Shown here piece after piece: positions 53,763-64,000 of a DNA stretch of 64,000 nt. A program made the translations under genes and the position numbers. The stretch comes from Gigaspora margarita (taxonomy: Eukaryota; Glomeromycota; Glomeromycetes; Diversisporales; Gigasporaceae). The stretch covers positions 162,348 to 226,347 of the forward strand of contig WTPW01000551.1 of assembly GCA_009809945.1 (NCBI GenBank). Direction: 5' to 3'. A model generated the notes under the pieces. That model was not told where the DNA came from. It was given only the letters and a program-made list of their open reading frames with translations, and did not search any database. The first letter of the stretch is position 1, and the number at the start of each line of letters is the position of its first letter.

Positions 53763-55722
53763 TTATAACGAACACAGGGCAAAAGCCCTTCGACTCAAGA
53801 AACGTAAACTTGTTGCAATAGATATAAGTAAACTACTGAACAAAAAGACCAAACTTTTTTCCAACACAAAAGAAAAGGAAACCAAAGAAAAAATTTTCAA
53901 CTTTACAAAGAATGAACAAATCAAGAAAATCTCTGGTTCGAAAAAAAACTCAAGTTCAAACACTTTCAAAATTTTGGAACTAGAAAACTAGGAGAAATCA
54001 GAAACCACAGAGGGCCCATCAAGCTGGGTGATGCAAACAGAACAAGAATTTAAAAACAGAAATGCTTTAACACTTAAAGAAAATGGCAGAAACTCTGCTT
54101 TAGTGGACTTGGGCTTGAACAATAACCATGCTCTAGGAACTGAAAACCTTGAAATTTCAAACTCCAACAATGCTACAACTAGTGGAGAAGACCAAACTAA
54201 AAAGGTACTAAAAAATGAAAACAATATCAAAGATGCCTCTGAAACTATTAAAGAAAACAGTCATGTAATCCACCAATAGACATAAATCACGTGAATTAGA
54301 TAAACAACGATTTAGCAGAAGAACATGTGTATCAGACAGATGATATCAACAATGAAAATTACGTGTCTCATATAGGAAACAACCCCTTAGATGTACATGT
54401 GCATCTAGTTGATAAGGATCTAATCGCATCAGATAGAAATACAGAAAATATAACTCGACTATCACTATCACTTGCTACACCTTCCTCTAGGGAATATAAA
54501 CCAAAACAGTGATTTGAACTCTTTACCAAATTCAAGGATGTTAAAGCAAGCTTTACAAACACAATACCCAAATATAAAATTTAATCTAAGAATGATAATG
54601 CACTTATCATCGATATACAAAATCTGAACAATATTTCCACTAACGACATAATTGCAACACTGGCTTTCAAGTTAAATGATGACTTGATAGTAGCCAAGAC
54701 TCATTTAGTAATAGAAAAAAGAACCTTTCTTGAGCTAATCTTTAAAAACAAAGAGAGAACACAATACTATGCCTTTGCTAGAATTACCATCTTTCAGTGT
54801 ATTTTCTTTGGTTACATTCCAATAAACCTTAGTCATTCCTTCCTTACAGTGAAGCTTAAAAATACACCAATGGGTGACATAGAGCATACCAGAACCCCGA
54901 AATATACATAGATAGATCAGGTATTAGTTTGCTTATTTTTGGGGTTTTTATATAGATCTTTTCTATTTTTAGTAATTTTTTGTTTATTTTTAAGGTTTTT
55001 TTCTGCAGATCTTCTATTTTTAGTAATTTTATAATTAACCTGATCTATCTATGTATATTTCAGGGTTCTAGCACACCACAAACTTAATTTTGGAAGTATT
55101 CCAAAATGTTGGCTGGATTGCTACAATTAAACCCCTTCTATACGAAGGCACCAAAATCTGTTCAGATCAATGGCTAATTACCTTTGAAATAACAGATGAT
55201 CCTGACTTACACTCTAGAATCCCCAGAAGCACTCACATTAGGAACCACAAAGTAACAACAGAATGGAGTGAAGCCCCTAAAGTTTGCTATTATTGTGAAA
55301 AAGAAGGGCACATCAAAAAAGAGTATAGGGAACTTAAGGTCTTAATTGAAGCTAGACGTATCTTGAGGTCAGCTAAACTACAAAAAGAAAATACAGTATC
55401 TGTTGTAACATCTACTTCCTTCTTGAATTTAGTCCAGACAACCTCTATATCAATATGAACAAGTTAGAAAACCCAATTAACAAACTTTCTTCTACAAACA
55501 TGGATATATTTATCACACAAATGTAAAAACACAAAACTTAGAAAAGGCTTCATCTATTGAAATATCCAACAACTCTGCAATGAACACCTCTAAACTGGAA
55601 AACTTGTCAAACCCATGGGAACCCAATACTACCCATACTATTTTACAGGAATCAGCCTTTGCAAATGCTTTTCACGACATAATGAAGATTAGAGACATAG
55701 ATAGGTATGAGGAAGCTGCGCG
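53763..55722 (+). pseudogene. LINE ORF1 (zinc-knuckle protein), copy 1, first part
   Basis: Charged N-terminal region (DISKLLNKKTKLFSNTKEKE; 54028-54276 Asn/Glu-rich), then a folded domain at 54684-54890 (LVIEKRTFLELIFKNKERTQ) interrupted by a MITE (54891-55069), resuming at 55078 with QNVGWIATIKPLLYEGTKIC and the zinc knuckle CYYCEKEGHIKKEY (about 55290-55330), where the last Cys of CCHC is Tyr. The frame continues with changes to EEAARARI at 55722, where a 5.4 kb nest of elements interrupts it. Stops at about 54278, 54512 and 55456. ORF1 resumes after 61141. Confidence 0.8.
54891..55069. mobile_element. MITE, AGGACCCC family, 179 bp
   Basis: Ends AGAACCCCGAAATATACATA and AGAACCCTGAAATATACATA (right, reverse-complemented). 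Target duplication AGCATACC (54883-54890) versus AGCACACC (55070-55077), one transition. Same family and length as 4909-5086. It splits LINE ORF1. Confidence 0.93.
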
Positions 55723-55845
55723 TGCCAGGATATAGATGAGATTTTCTAGGTTATATGATCGATCGATCTCTGGCCCAGATCAGATCTTTTCTATTATATG
55801 AATCAAAATATATATATTTTTTTAACCAACCTTTTTTTTTTTACT

Positions 55846-56200
55846 TGTATAGTGTTGCTGTTTGTCATTGGTGCTATCGCCTCTTTTCACTATCGGTATT
55901 GTCATTAGTTTTATCCTTGCTGAAAAAAGTTTTTTGCTACAAAGAATAATTCGGTTGGTTTTAATATCAGTTTGTTGTTGCTACTTGTTGTAGGTAAAGC
56001 ATGAATGTCGTTGATAAGGTGTCACTTTTGCCAGTGCAATATCACGTTTGTTTGTGCTATATTGTTATTTTGTTAGTAATAGTTTTATTTTTTTTCTTTA
56101 TTGTTGTTTCGTTGCATCTTTTTTTATAGTGTCGTATCGTTGTTGGTATCATTATCTTGTTATGCACAAGGTGTTGTAACTGGTAGAGAGCGCTGTAATT
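55846..56200 (+). other. Cargo-like sequence in left arm
   Basis: After ACCTTTTTTTTTTTACTTGTATAG (acceptor near 55850) a frame reads LLFVIGAIASFHYRY, and downstream GTTGTTGCTACTTGTTGTAG- and GTCGTTGATAAGGTGTC-like triplet-periodic sequence continues to about 56190. Too broken for a gene model. The inverted counterpart near 58050-57720 reads SPFIIGVFASS. Confidence 0.4.
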
Positions 56201-56349
56201 GATAGGTTTTTTAAGATTAGGAATAGGATTAGATAGTCATATGAGATTAGAGTAGAGGTGTGGGATTAGTGTTAAGGTTAATATTGGTAGAGGTGCAGGA
56301 TTAATATTAAGATTAGTATTGTTAGAGGTGCGTAATTAGTATTAGTGCA

Positions 56350-57590
56350 AGTTTGAGTTTTAGAAATAATTTATATAAATGAAAATATATAGAAAAATAA
56401 ATATGAAATAATAAAATAATTATACAATCAATAAAAGGATATCATATTATTATTATCATCAAAAATTTTCTTTAAGAAAGTTCAGTATAGGTGGTAATAT
56501 TTGACCCTGCGCTTGTTATTAATAAACGAAAATAAATATGTTAATAAGATTAATTTAAAATAAATAAATAAAATAATTTAAAATCAAATAAAATAAAATA
56601 AGAATTTTTTAAAAAAAATAGAAAAATAATTTAAAAATAATTTAAAAAACATATACAAAAAAAAAATAAATAAAAAATAACGAATTAATAAAAAATAAAA
56701 AAAAAATTTAAAAAAAATTATAAAATAAAAAAAAACAATATTTTAAAATAAATTAAACAAATTTAAAATAAAAAAATAAATTAAAACGAACTAAAAAAAA
56801 TAAAATAATTTTAAAAAAAAATTAAAATAAAAAAAAGAATATAAATAAATGAATTATAAAATAAATTAAAATAAAAAAAATGAATTAAAAAAAAATAATA
56901 ACAGATAACAAATTGAAAAAAAATAAAAAAATAATTTAAATAAAAAAAAATAATTTAAAAAGTAAAAAAAAATATAAAACAATTAAAATTATAACGAATT
57001 TAAAAAAATAAAATAATTTAAAAAAAAAATGAATTTATAAATAAAAAAAAATAATTAAATAAAAAAAAAATAAATAAAATAATTTAAAAAAAATATATAT
57101 TTATAAAATAAAAAAAAATTTTAAACAAATTAAAAAAAAATAATTTTTAGATTTGTTTAAATTATTTTTTTTTTTTTTTTCGTTTAAATTTAATTCATTT
57201 AAATTACTTTTTTATTTATAAATATGTTTTTTTTATTTAAATTTAAAATATAAACAATTTAAATAAAAAAAATTAAATAAAATAATTTAAAAAAAAAAAT
57301 TTTAAATTATTTTATTTTAAATTATTTTATTTACAGGTATTTTAATTTATTTTTCTTGATTTTTTTATTAAAAATTCAGTTTAATTTTAATTATTATTTT
57401 TATTTTTTCTTTAATTTGCCTTTATTTATTTTATTATTTTAAACTATTGTTTATTTTAAATTATTTTTTTATTTTATAATACTTTAAACCCACTTTATCC
57501 ATAGAAAGTTTCAAGTTCAACGATTAGAAGAAAAAGGTACAAGACAAGATGGTATGTATATATTTGCTTTTTAATTATCTTTATTTACAA
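56350..57590. other. A+T-only low-complexity core
   Basis: Runs of AAAT/AAATAAA on the left switching to TTTA runs at about 57150-57480, giving approximate dyad symmetry in the middle of the element. No gene. Confidence 0.75.
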
Positions 57591-57719
57591 ACTCAAACTC
57601 GCACTAATACTAATCTTAATACCTCTATCCTAATCTCACTCAACTATCTAACCCTGTACTAATAATAGCCTTAATACTACAATCTAACCACTAACTCTAT
57701 CCTTTATCTAACACTAACC

Positions 57720-58080
57720 CACCCATTGACAACAATTATAGCGCTACAACACCTAGCAAAACATTAACAAAACAGCAAAAGAAATAGCAAAAGAAATAGC
57801 AAAATAAACAGCAAGAGAAGAGAAATGGCAAGAGAAGAGAAACGGCAAAAGAAATGGCAGCAAGAAAACAGTAGCAAGAGAAGACAAAATAGCAACACTA
57901 TAGAAAAAAAAGACTACAAATAAAATGATAGTACAAGAAACTCAAAGACATGACGAAATGACAATAGAAAAAAAAAAAGTAAACCGCAACCGATGATAAA
58001 ACCAAAAAAAAAACTGAAGAGGCGAAAACACCAATGATGAACGGCGACGTTAAAAAAAAAAAGTTGATTAAAAAAAAAGT
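57720..58080 (-). other. Cargo-like sequence in right arm
   Basis: Inverted partner of 55846-56200. On the minus strand 58050 leftward reads GTTCATCATTGGTGTTTTCG and then TTTTATCATCGGTTGCGGTT. A hydrophobic open frame of 143 codons (58345-57914) runs through it but its N-terminal part is in unrelated sequence. AGAGAAGAGAAATGGCAAGA-type repeats fill 57770-57900. Confidence 0.35.
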
Positions 58081-59201
58081 AATCGTGTAATTTTTTTATA
58101 TTGATCTGTGAAACAGGAAAGTCCCACGTGTTCATGTGACCTGATCTAAACTGGAGATTAGTTCTGACCAGGGACGATGATTTTATACAACTTGCATAAA
58201 ACTGCATAATCCGCATAATATAATAGATAATGCATAATAAGTTAGATTTGCCACATAATGCTGCATAAAGTATATTGCTATTAAGTAATCTTTGCATAAT
58301 TGGATCTTTAAGTACAATTCCAAATAATTCCAAATAGAAAATCAATTAATATAAAAGATGAGCAAGGTCAAGAAAAAATTTGAAAAAAGTCCTGAAGTAT
58401 TCCGAATGACAGGTTCCATACTAAGCCTCTGTGTAGGACCCCAAAATATATATAAATAGGTAAGGTAACTTTTAAATTTTTTATTAATTGCTGTACACAT
58501 GACTTTTTATAAGATCAGTACGCAAAATTTATTCCTTACAATAAAAAAATTAAAAAAATACGCAAATAAAATTCTAACCCTTAATTATAATATAAAATTT
58601 TATATAATATGTACAACCCTGCCAGTGATCGTTAAAGAAAATTTTTTTTATTTTTTGCACAGATTTAATTTTCTGCGCAGATCAACAATTAACAATTCAA
58701 TAATCTGCGCAGGTTGTAAAAAATAAAAAAAATAACAAAATCAAATAATAAAAAATTACTATATGCTCACCTAAATATTAAATGCTAGCTAATTTTTTAT
58801 ATATTAAAACATAAATTTGAATTTTTATATATTTTAACAATTTAATTTATTACAAAATACAAAAAAAAATTAAAGAAAAATACAAAAAATAAACACAAAT
58901 TATAATATAAACACGATTCTAACTATTGTACCACGTTCCAATATCGTGCTATATCCCAACTGTCATACTAAATCTCATACTATAGTCTAACAATTATGCT
59001 ATGCCCATACTAACTATTGTGTTACTATCTATCATGCTATATCCCATACTATCTTGCTATATCCTGAACTATCATGCTATGCTATCGTGCTATGTACGTT
59101 CTACTATTATACTATGTTCATTCTACTATTACTCTATATTCAATTGTACTATATTTGTTCTAAAGAAAAAAAGAAACGTTAGTACTGAATTGACCATTAT
59201 C

Positions 59202-59500
59202 TTATACTAGAAGACACGAACACACACCAATGATGATGGCTCCAGTGATAGCTCCAATAGATTCCTCATCTATATTCTTAGCATCCAATTTTAGCACTCT
59301 AGTGAAGCACAAGCCTAAAATAAAAGAAAGAAGTGAGTAATAATAAATAAATAAATAAACTAGAAACTTATCTGGTATGGCACTAATAACAAAAGAACTG
59401 GATGGCACATCTCTAAAACTTCTACCAATACAAGGCTTTATCTTTTTTTAACTTCCAGGTTTGGATTTCTAAAGTACTTTCTTCTTGTAAATAATATTGT
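59202..59500 (-). pseudogene. Minus-strand coding remnant ending in Gly/Ile/Ala hydrophobic segment
   Basis: Reading leftward: FRDVPSSSFVISAIPDK (about 59418-59368), then a T-rich intron-like tract, TTTTAG acceptor (near 59317), and an open stretch with KNIDEESIGAITGAIIIGV ending in TAG at 59202. The last segment has the same GAxTGxIIIG pattern as the cargo exons. Too short to classify. Confidence 0.4.
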
Positions 59501-59729
59501 TCCTACCAATGACAAGAAAAGCACACAATAAAATGAATAAATATTATATATATTAGTAAAAAAAAGAAAAAAAAATCAAATTATACTTATCTTTATACTG
59601 CTTATATAACTAGTGATCACTGTCACTTATTTAAATACAGTACCAATATAAATAAATAAAAAAATAATTTATAAAATAAATGCAAATAAAATAAATTAAA
59701 TAAAAAAAAATTAAAATAAATTAAAAAAA

Positions 59730-60267
59730 NNNNNNNNNNNNNNNNNNNNNNNNNNNNNNNNNNNNNNNNNNNNNNNNNNNNNNNNNNNNNNNNNNNNNNN
59801 NNNNNNNNNNNNNNNNNNNNNNNNNNNNNNNNNNNNNNNNNNNNNNNNNNNNNNNNNNNNNNNNNNNNNNNNNNNNNNNNNNNNNNNNNNNNNNNNNNNN
59901 NNNNNNNNNNNNNNNNNNNNNNNNNNNNNNNNNNNNNNNNNNNNNNNNNNNNNNNNNNNNNNNNNNNNNNNNNNNNNNNNNNNNNNNNNNNNNNNNNNNN
60001 NNNNNNNNNNNNNNNNNNNNNNNNNNNNNNNNNNNNNNNNNNNNNNNNNNNNNNNNNNNNNNNNNNNNNNNNNNNNNNNNNNNNNNNNNNNNNNNNNNNN
60101 NNNNNNNNNNNNNNNNNNNNNNNNNNNNNNNNNNNNNNNNNNNNNNNNNNNNNNNNNNNNNNNNNNNNNNNNNNNNNNNNNNNNNNNNNNNNNNNNNNNN
60201 NNNNNNNNNNNNNNNNNNNNNNNNNNNNNNNNNNNNNNNNNNNNNNNNNNNNNNNNNNNNNNNNNNN
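59730..60267. other. Assembly gap (538 N)
   Basis: Unresolved sequence bounded by AAAT-rich low-complexity DNA on both sides. Confidence 1.
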
Positions 60268-61140
60268 AAAAAATTAAAATAATAAATAAAAAAAAATAAA
60301 AAATAAAGTAAAAAATAAAGAAAAAAATTTAAAAAATTGAAAACATCAAAAAAAAAGTTTAATTAAAAAATAACGTTAAAAAAGTTAAAAAAAAATTGAA
60401 AAATAAAAAAGTAAAAAAAAAAATGACATATAAAAAAAATAAAAAAATATTAAAAATTTTAAAAAAAAAGAATTACATGTTTGTTTTTATTATTTTAGTT
60501 TATTTTTTTTTTATTTATTTTAATCAATTTATGCACGTCTCAATCAAAAAGATTCGACTATTGAGCATATGCAAGATAACTATTTTTGTAATATGCATAT
60601 ATACAATAGTATAAATAATTCGGGTTTAGGAAATAAGAGCTGTGACATTTGTTGTTTTCCGCTTATTTTCAAAATAAAAATCTTGTTTCGAAAAAAAGGG
60701 AGGTAGCTTATTTTTGGAAATTACAGTGTTGTTATTTTCAAATTTATGTTAAAAATACGCAAATTAAACCTTTACATGTATAATTTTAATATAGAAATAA
60801 GCAATTTAAAAATTTAATCTTTTTAATAATTTTTTAAAAAAATATGCAAATATAAATCTTACTTCATTTAATTTGTCTATAATAGCGATGCATTCTCTGA
60901 CCTGACCTATCTATGTATATTTCGGGGTCCTCTTTGTGTGTTAGTCTGCATAATCATGCATAAATATAAAATTTTGGTACAAAATAGCATATAATTATAA
61001 AAAAATGTATGCGCATCAAGACGCATAATTTACTTTTATTGCATGTATAATTCATGGTTTATTGTAGCATAAAATCATTGTTCCTGGTCCTGATCTGGAT
61101 CAGAGATCGATCAATCACATGACCCAGAAAATCTCACCTA

Positions 61141-61252
61141 CACTCTGTATCTGTTGAGGAAGCTGTTAAGAAATATTTGCAAATAGGACAATATCAAAGG
61201 GCTCTCAGGAATACTCTCTATAATGCTCCTGTTACAAGCAACCAACACTAAG
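61141..61252 (+). pseudogene. LINE ORF1, copy 1, last part
   Basis: Resumes after the nested elements: SVSVEEAVKKYLQIGQYQ then RALRNTLYNAPVTSNQH and a TAA at about 61250. In copy 1 this is the end of ORF1; ORF2 begins about 50 bases later. One frame change relative to 55722 is needed. Confidence 0.65.
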
Positions 61253-61302
61253 TTTCTCCTTCCTTAGTGTAGCTAAACTCTTATATTTTTATATTTTTTC
61301 TC

Positions 61303-64000
61303 ATGTTCAAAATCGCTATACTTAGCATAAAAGGTCTAACAGCAGGCCTAAGGCACAAAAGACACTTATACTTCTCAAATCATACAATTATTATATTATT
61401 TTAATTCAGGAAACTAACCTTAAGAATGTTTTAACAAGGAACTTTCTAGCACAACAATAAAAATACAGTTCAATCTGGTCCTCAAAACAGCAATACTAGC
61501 AGGAAAAAAATATAGAACTCACCAAAATTAAGAAATCTCAAGATGGTCATATCATTATTGTTAACACAAAAATCAGACAACAACCTTTTCAGATCACCAA
61601 CATTTATGCACCTCTTAAACAAGAAGACAAAATCTGTTTTTTCAAAAATTGGATCCCAATGACAATGGAAGAAAAAATTTGTATCATTGCTAGGAACTTT
61701 AATACAAACCTAAGCCCCCATGAGAACAGAATCAACAATGTGCCTGTCCAACCTGACTGCTCTAGGGACTTGATACAAAATACCCTAATAGATTACACAG
61801 ATATGATCTTGTTCACTAAGAAGAGCCCCTTTCTCACATTCTATCAGTCAAGGGCAAAAAATGGCAACATGCTTGGATTACATCCTCATTGAAGCAAGCT
61901 ATAGTCATCTATGCAAAAATACCAGCACATGATTTGGCTACTCTGACCATGTCTTGGTGGAATTAGAATTTTTTCTCAAACCAATACATACAACAGATCA
62001 TAGTTGAAATTTGACAGAAAAGTCTGGAACATCCTCAAAGTAAAAGAAAGCATTTTGAGGGAACTACAGGACACCTGGGATACCTCCAACTGGGACCTGT
62101 ACAAATGCACTATTCAATTAGTAGTAAGAGTGTACAAACCCAGACCTTCTTCAGAAAAGAATATACAGAAACTCTACAAAAGATTATATGACCTCAACAA
62201 TAAGATTGCTCAGAATATATTTATAGAAGACCTCAAATTAATTATAGAGGACCTTAAACTGCATTTACAAGAGGAGTTATCTCTTCTTTCTGAGAGATGG
62301 CGAATAAGATCCAATGCCAAATGGATCGAGGAAGAAGAAAAGTCAACAAGATATTTCTTCATGCTCTATAAAAAGAAGCACTCTGTTACAAAATTAAGAT
62401 CCCAAACAGCTCAAGCTGGAGTTCACTAACACAAATCCTTAACTATATTAAAAAATTTTATTAAGGAATCTATAAAAAGGAGAAAATCGATATGGAAGAA
62501 GCCTTTTAGCTCATGGAGAACCTGGTACAGGTCTCTACAAAAAGAACTTTACTGAGAAAATTGTCCAAACAATCAACAAACTTCCAAATAATAAGGCCCC
62601 AGGTTCTGACGGCCTTACATATGAATTCTACAAGGACACAAAAAAGCTAGTTGTGCTTCTACTAGCTAAACTCTTTAACAAAGTCCTCACCTCTGGTCAG
62701 ATTCCAGGTTCATAGAGCAAGAATCTTGTCATATTAATTCTGAAAAAAATAGTGATTTAGAGGACATCAATAGCTGGAGACCAATCTCTTTCGTAAACAC
62801 AAATGTTAAAATCTTTATAAAGATTTTAGCAACCCGAATTAACCCTATATGTGACAATATTATTGGCTCTACCCAGTAGGCATTCATTGCTAACAGATCA
62901 ATCACAGATTTAGCTAGGACCCCTGAATATATTTATATCATATTATTTTTTTATATTACCTTTGGTTGTACATTTAATAATACAATTTCCTAAAAAACAT
63001 AAGTGTAACTGTACAATTTTGCCATTTTAATACTAGTAAACTTAGTAGATATCATATCAATTATCATGACAAACATTTTTTATAGTCTATTCAGGGGCCC
63101 TACTTAGCTCTGGACATTCTTACAATTCTAAGAAGCCAGAATAATCAATTGAAACAACATTGGCTCCTCTTTCTAGACCAACAGAAGGCTTTTGATAGAA
63201 TCAACTATAATTTTATACAAATAGTGCTAGAAAAAATAAACTTTGTTCACAAGTCCAATAAGATTATTAAAGCCCTGTTCTCTACATAGATGGTATACAT
63301 AGTCAACTCAGATCAAATTTCAGAACCATTCAGAGTAGAAAGAGGTATAAGGCAGGGTGACCTACTTTTCCCTCCTCTATGTTCTAGCAATTAAACATCT
63401 AATTCAAGCTATATCCCAAAAAATTACTAGTATTCCAGTTAACAACGCTCATTTCAAAATAGCTGCATACGCAGATAACCTATCAGTCAGAATTAGCTCT
63501 TTTTCGAACTGGACAACTCTTCTTAAAATTCTTAACAACTAAGAGAAAGCTTCAAACTCAGTTATCAATAAGCTCAAGTCTTTACTTATTCCACTTACAA
63601 GCAATGCTAGCAGGATCGAACTTTCAGATTAACAAAATTCAAGATCCTAAACAGTGACCAGAAACACTTCACAATTCTTGGCTACTATGTAGATAACAGG
63701 AGAGAAATGACGAAAAAAATTAAAAATAAAATCAAAAAACATCTACTTCTGCCTTCAAGAAAACAACTCAAAGAAATCAATACACTTATTACCAAATGGG
63801 TCAAGAACAATTCATGAATGCTTCATAGTATTCTACCTTTCAACTCAGCTATGAAAACAGGGGACTGTCAGCCCCAATTCTCAAGAATATACTAGATGCT
63901 AGGCTTCTGTTCACATGGATTAAACTTCTCTCTAGCAAAGTGCTTTGGGCAATATTAGAGAAAAAGTCAATTGCAGCCATGATTCTTTCTAAAAAAAAAA
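61303..64000 (+). pseudogene. LINE ORF2 (endonuclease + reverse transcriptase), copy 1, continues past window
   Basis: ATG at 61303. Endonuclease part: KIAILSIKGLTAGLRHKRH, CIIARNFNTNLSPHENRINN (GDFN-type motif, Arg for Asp), then SDHV-type YSDHVLVELEFFL near 61940. Linker: 62004-62428 open (RSNAKWIEEEEKSTRYFF). Reverse transcriptase: NSWRPISFVNTNVKIFIKIL (62771-62830), motif A FLDQQKAFDRI (about 63172-63205), motif B RGIRQGDL, motif C IAAYADNLSV (63465-63490; YADN instead of YADD). Thumb/C-terminal sequence DNRREMTKKIKNKIKKH follows to about 63820. Many stops (62429, 62508, 62879, 63541) and a MITE at 62916 make it a pseudogene. Confidence 0.88.
62916..63101. mobile_element. hAT-type MITE in reverse transcriptase, 186 bp
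   Basis: Ends AGGACCCCTGAATATATTTA and AGGGCCCCTGAATAGACTAT (right, reverse-complemented). Target duplication ATTTAGCT (62908-62915) versus ACTTAGCT (63102-63109), one transition. Inserted between the RSITD motif and motif A of the LINE reverse transcriptase. Confidence 0.9.

Larger units (their letters stand above)
58435..60931. mobile_element. Long member of the AGGACCCC family, about 2.5 kb, with gap
   Basis: Ends AGGACCCCAAAATATATATA and AGGACCCCGAAATATACATA (right, reverse-complemented). Target duplication CTCTGTGT (58427-58434) versus CTTTGTGT (60932-60939). Left inner part (58610-58860) is similar to 4480-4580 and right inner part (60530-60640) to 8756-8835, both in the element 4266-9369, although that element has other termini. 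Contains a TATCATGCTATATCC repeat (58920-59160), a small minus-strand coding remnant (59500-59202) and 538 N. Confidence 0.85.
58169..61086. mobile_element. hAT-type element nested in 55735-61138
   Basis: Ends CAGGGACGATGATTTTAT and CAGGAACAATGATTTTAT (right, reverse-complemented), with GCATAATTATGCATAA-like subterminal repeats. Target duplication GTTCTGAC (58161-58168) versus GTCCTGAT (61087-61094): two C/T differences. The element is itself split by 58435-60931. Confidence 0.82.
55735..61138. mobile_element. TA-flanked TIR element with inverted arms, containing further nests
   Basis: Ends GATGAGATTTTCTAGGTTAT and GGTGAGATTTTCTGGGTCAT (right, reverse-complemented), then GATCGATCTCTG on both sides; TA at 55733-55734 and 61139-61140. 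Excision joins LINE ORF1 codons on either side. Inner arms 55840-56350 and 57590-58080 are inverted copies with cargo-like sequence and TTAGTATT/AATACTAA-rich parts; the centre (56540-57480) is A+T-only low complexity. The right terminus is interrupted by the element 58169-61086. Confidence 0.85.

Overview
The window looks like repeat-dominated nuclear DNA of a fungus: extremely A+T-rich, no prokaryotic gene layout, short GT..AG introns with polypyrimidine tracts and TACTAAC-like branch points, and almost nothing but transposon debris. The transposase families (Plavaka-type with a long C-terminal half, MULE with DSTHK and CTVHV motifs, CENP-B/pogo type, hAT, and a LINE with a zinc-knuckle ORF1) resemble those that fill genomes of arbuscular mycorrhizal fungi (Glomeromycotina, Rhizophagus-like). 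That assignment is an inference from protein style and composition. I found no intact host gene, no tRNA/rRNA gene and no CRISPR array.

Layout. 1-14.8 kb: a hAT transposase remnant (339-1385), then a Plavaka pseudogene (2.1-14.8 kb) split by a pogo element (3661-12307), which carries a 5.1 kb element (4266-9369), itself holding a 2.2 kb foldback element (6046-8289) and MITEs. 14.9-17.7 kb: a TIR element with a tandem microexon gene, invaded by a hAT-like element. 18.1-19.7 kb: an unrecognised minus-strand spliced gene. 20.4-26.9 kb: a MULE with nested hAT and MITEs. 27.2-37.4 kb: a LINE copy split by a 7.9 kb TA-flanked element that contains a second, inverted pogo copy (31159-34844). 37.4-53 kb: a train of TIR elements, satellites, a SINE-like block beside an assembly gap, and Harbinger-type MITEs. 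53.3-64 kb: a second LINE copy split by a nest of elements (55735-61138 > 58169-61086 > 58435-60931) with a 538-base gap in the centre; its ORF2 runs off the right edge.

Two signals stand out. (1) At least seven TIR elements with different termini carry, just inside one or both ends, a branch point, polypyrimidine tract and AG acceptor followed by short exons for Gly/Val/Ile-rich, membrane-like peptides. In one case (15099-15905) these form a tandem array of exon-plus-intron units with a 57-nt exon. In another (minus strand 8035-7448) two exons join in frame to give 171 open codons. This may be an undescribed transposon cargo or splice-acceptor system. (2) Between about 15.7 and 36.0 kb, about 80 blocks of nine bases have been replaced by nine A's, always at positions 41-49 of a strict 60-base period. 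Duplicated copies and target-site duplications in the window show the overwritten bases, so this is a file or assembly artefact; it creates false Phe/Lys runs and breaks genes.

Internal duplicates also give a mutation record: nine of nine mismatches among target-site duplications, and all eleven interior differences in a 240-bp tandem duplication, are transitions.
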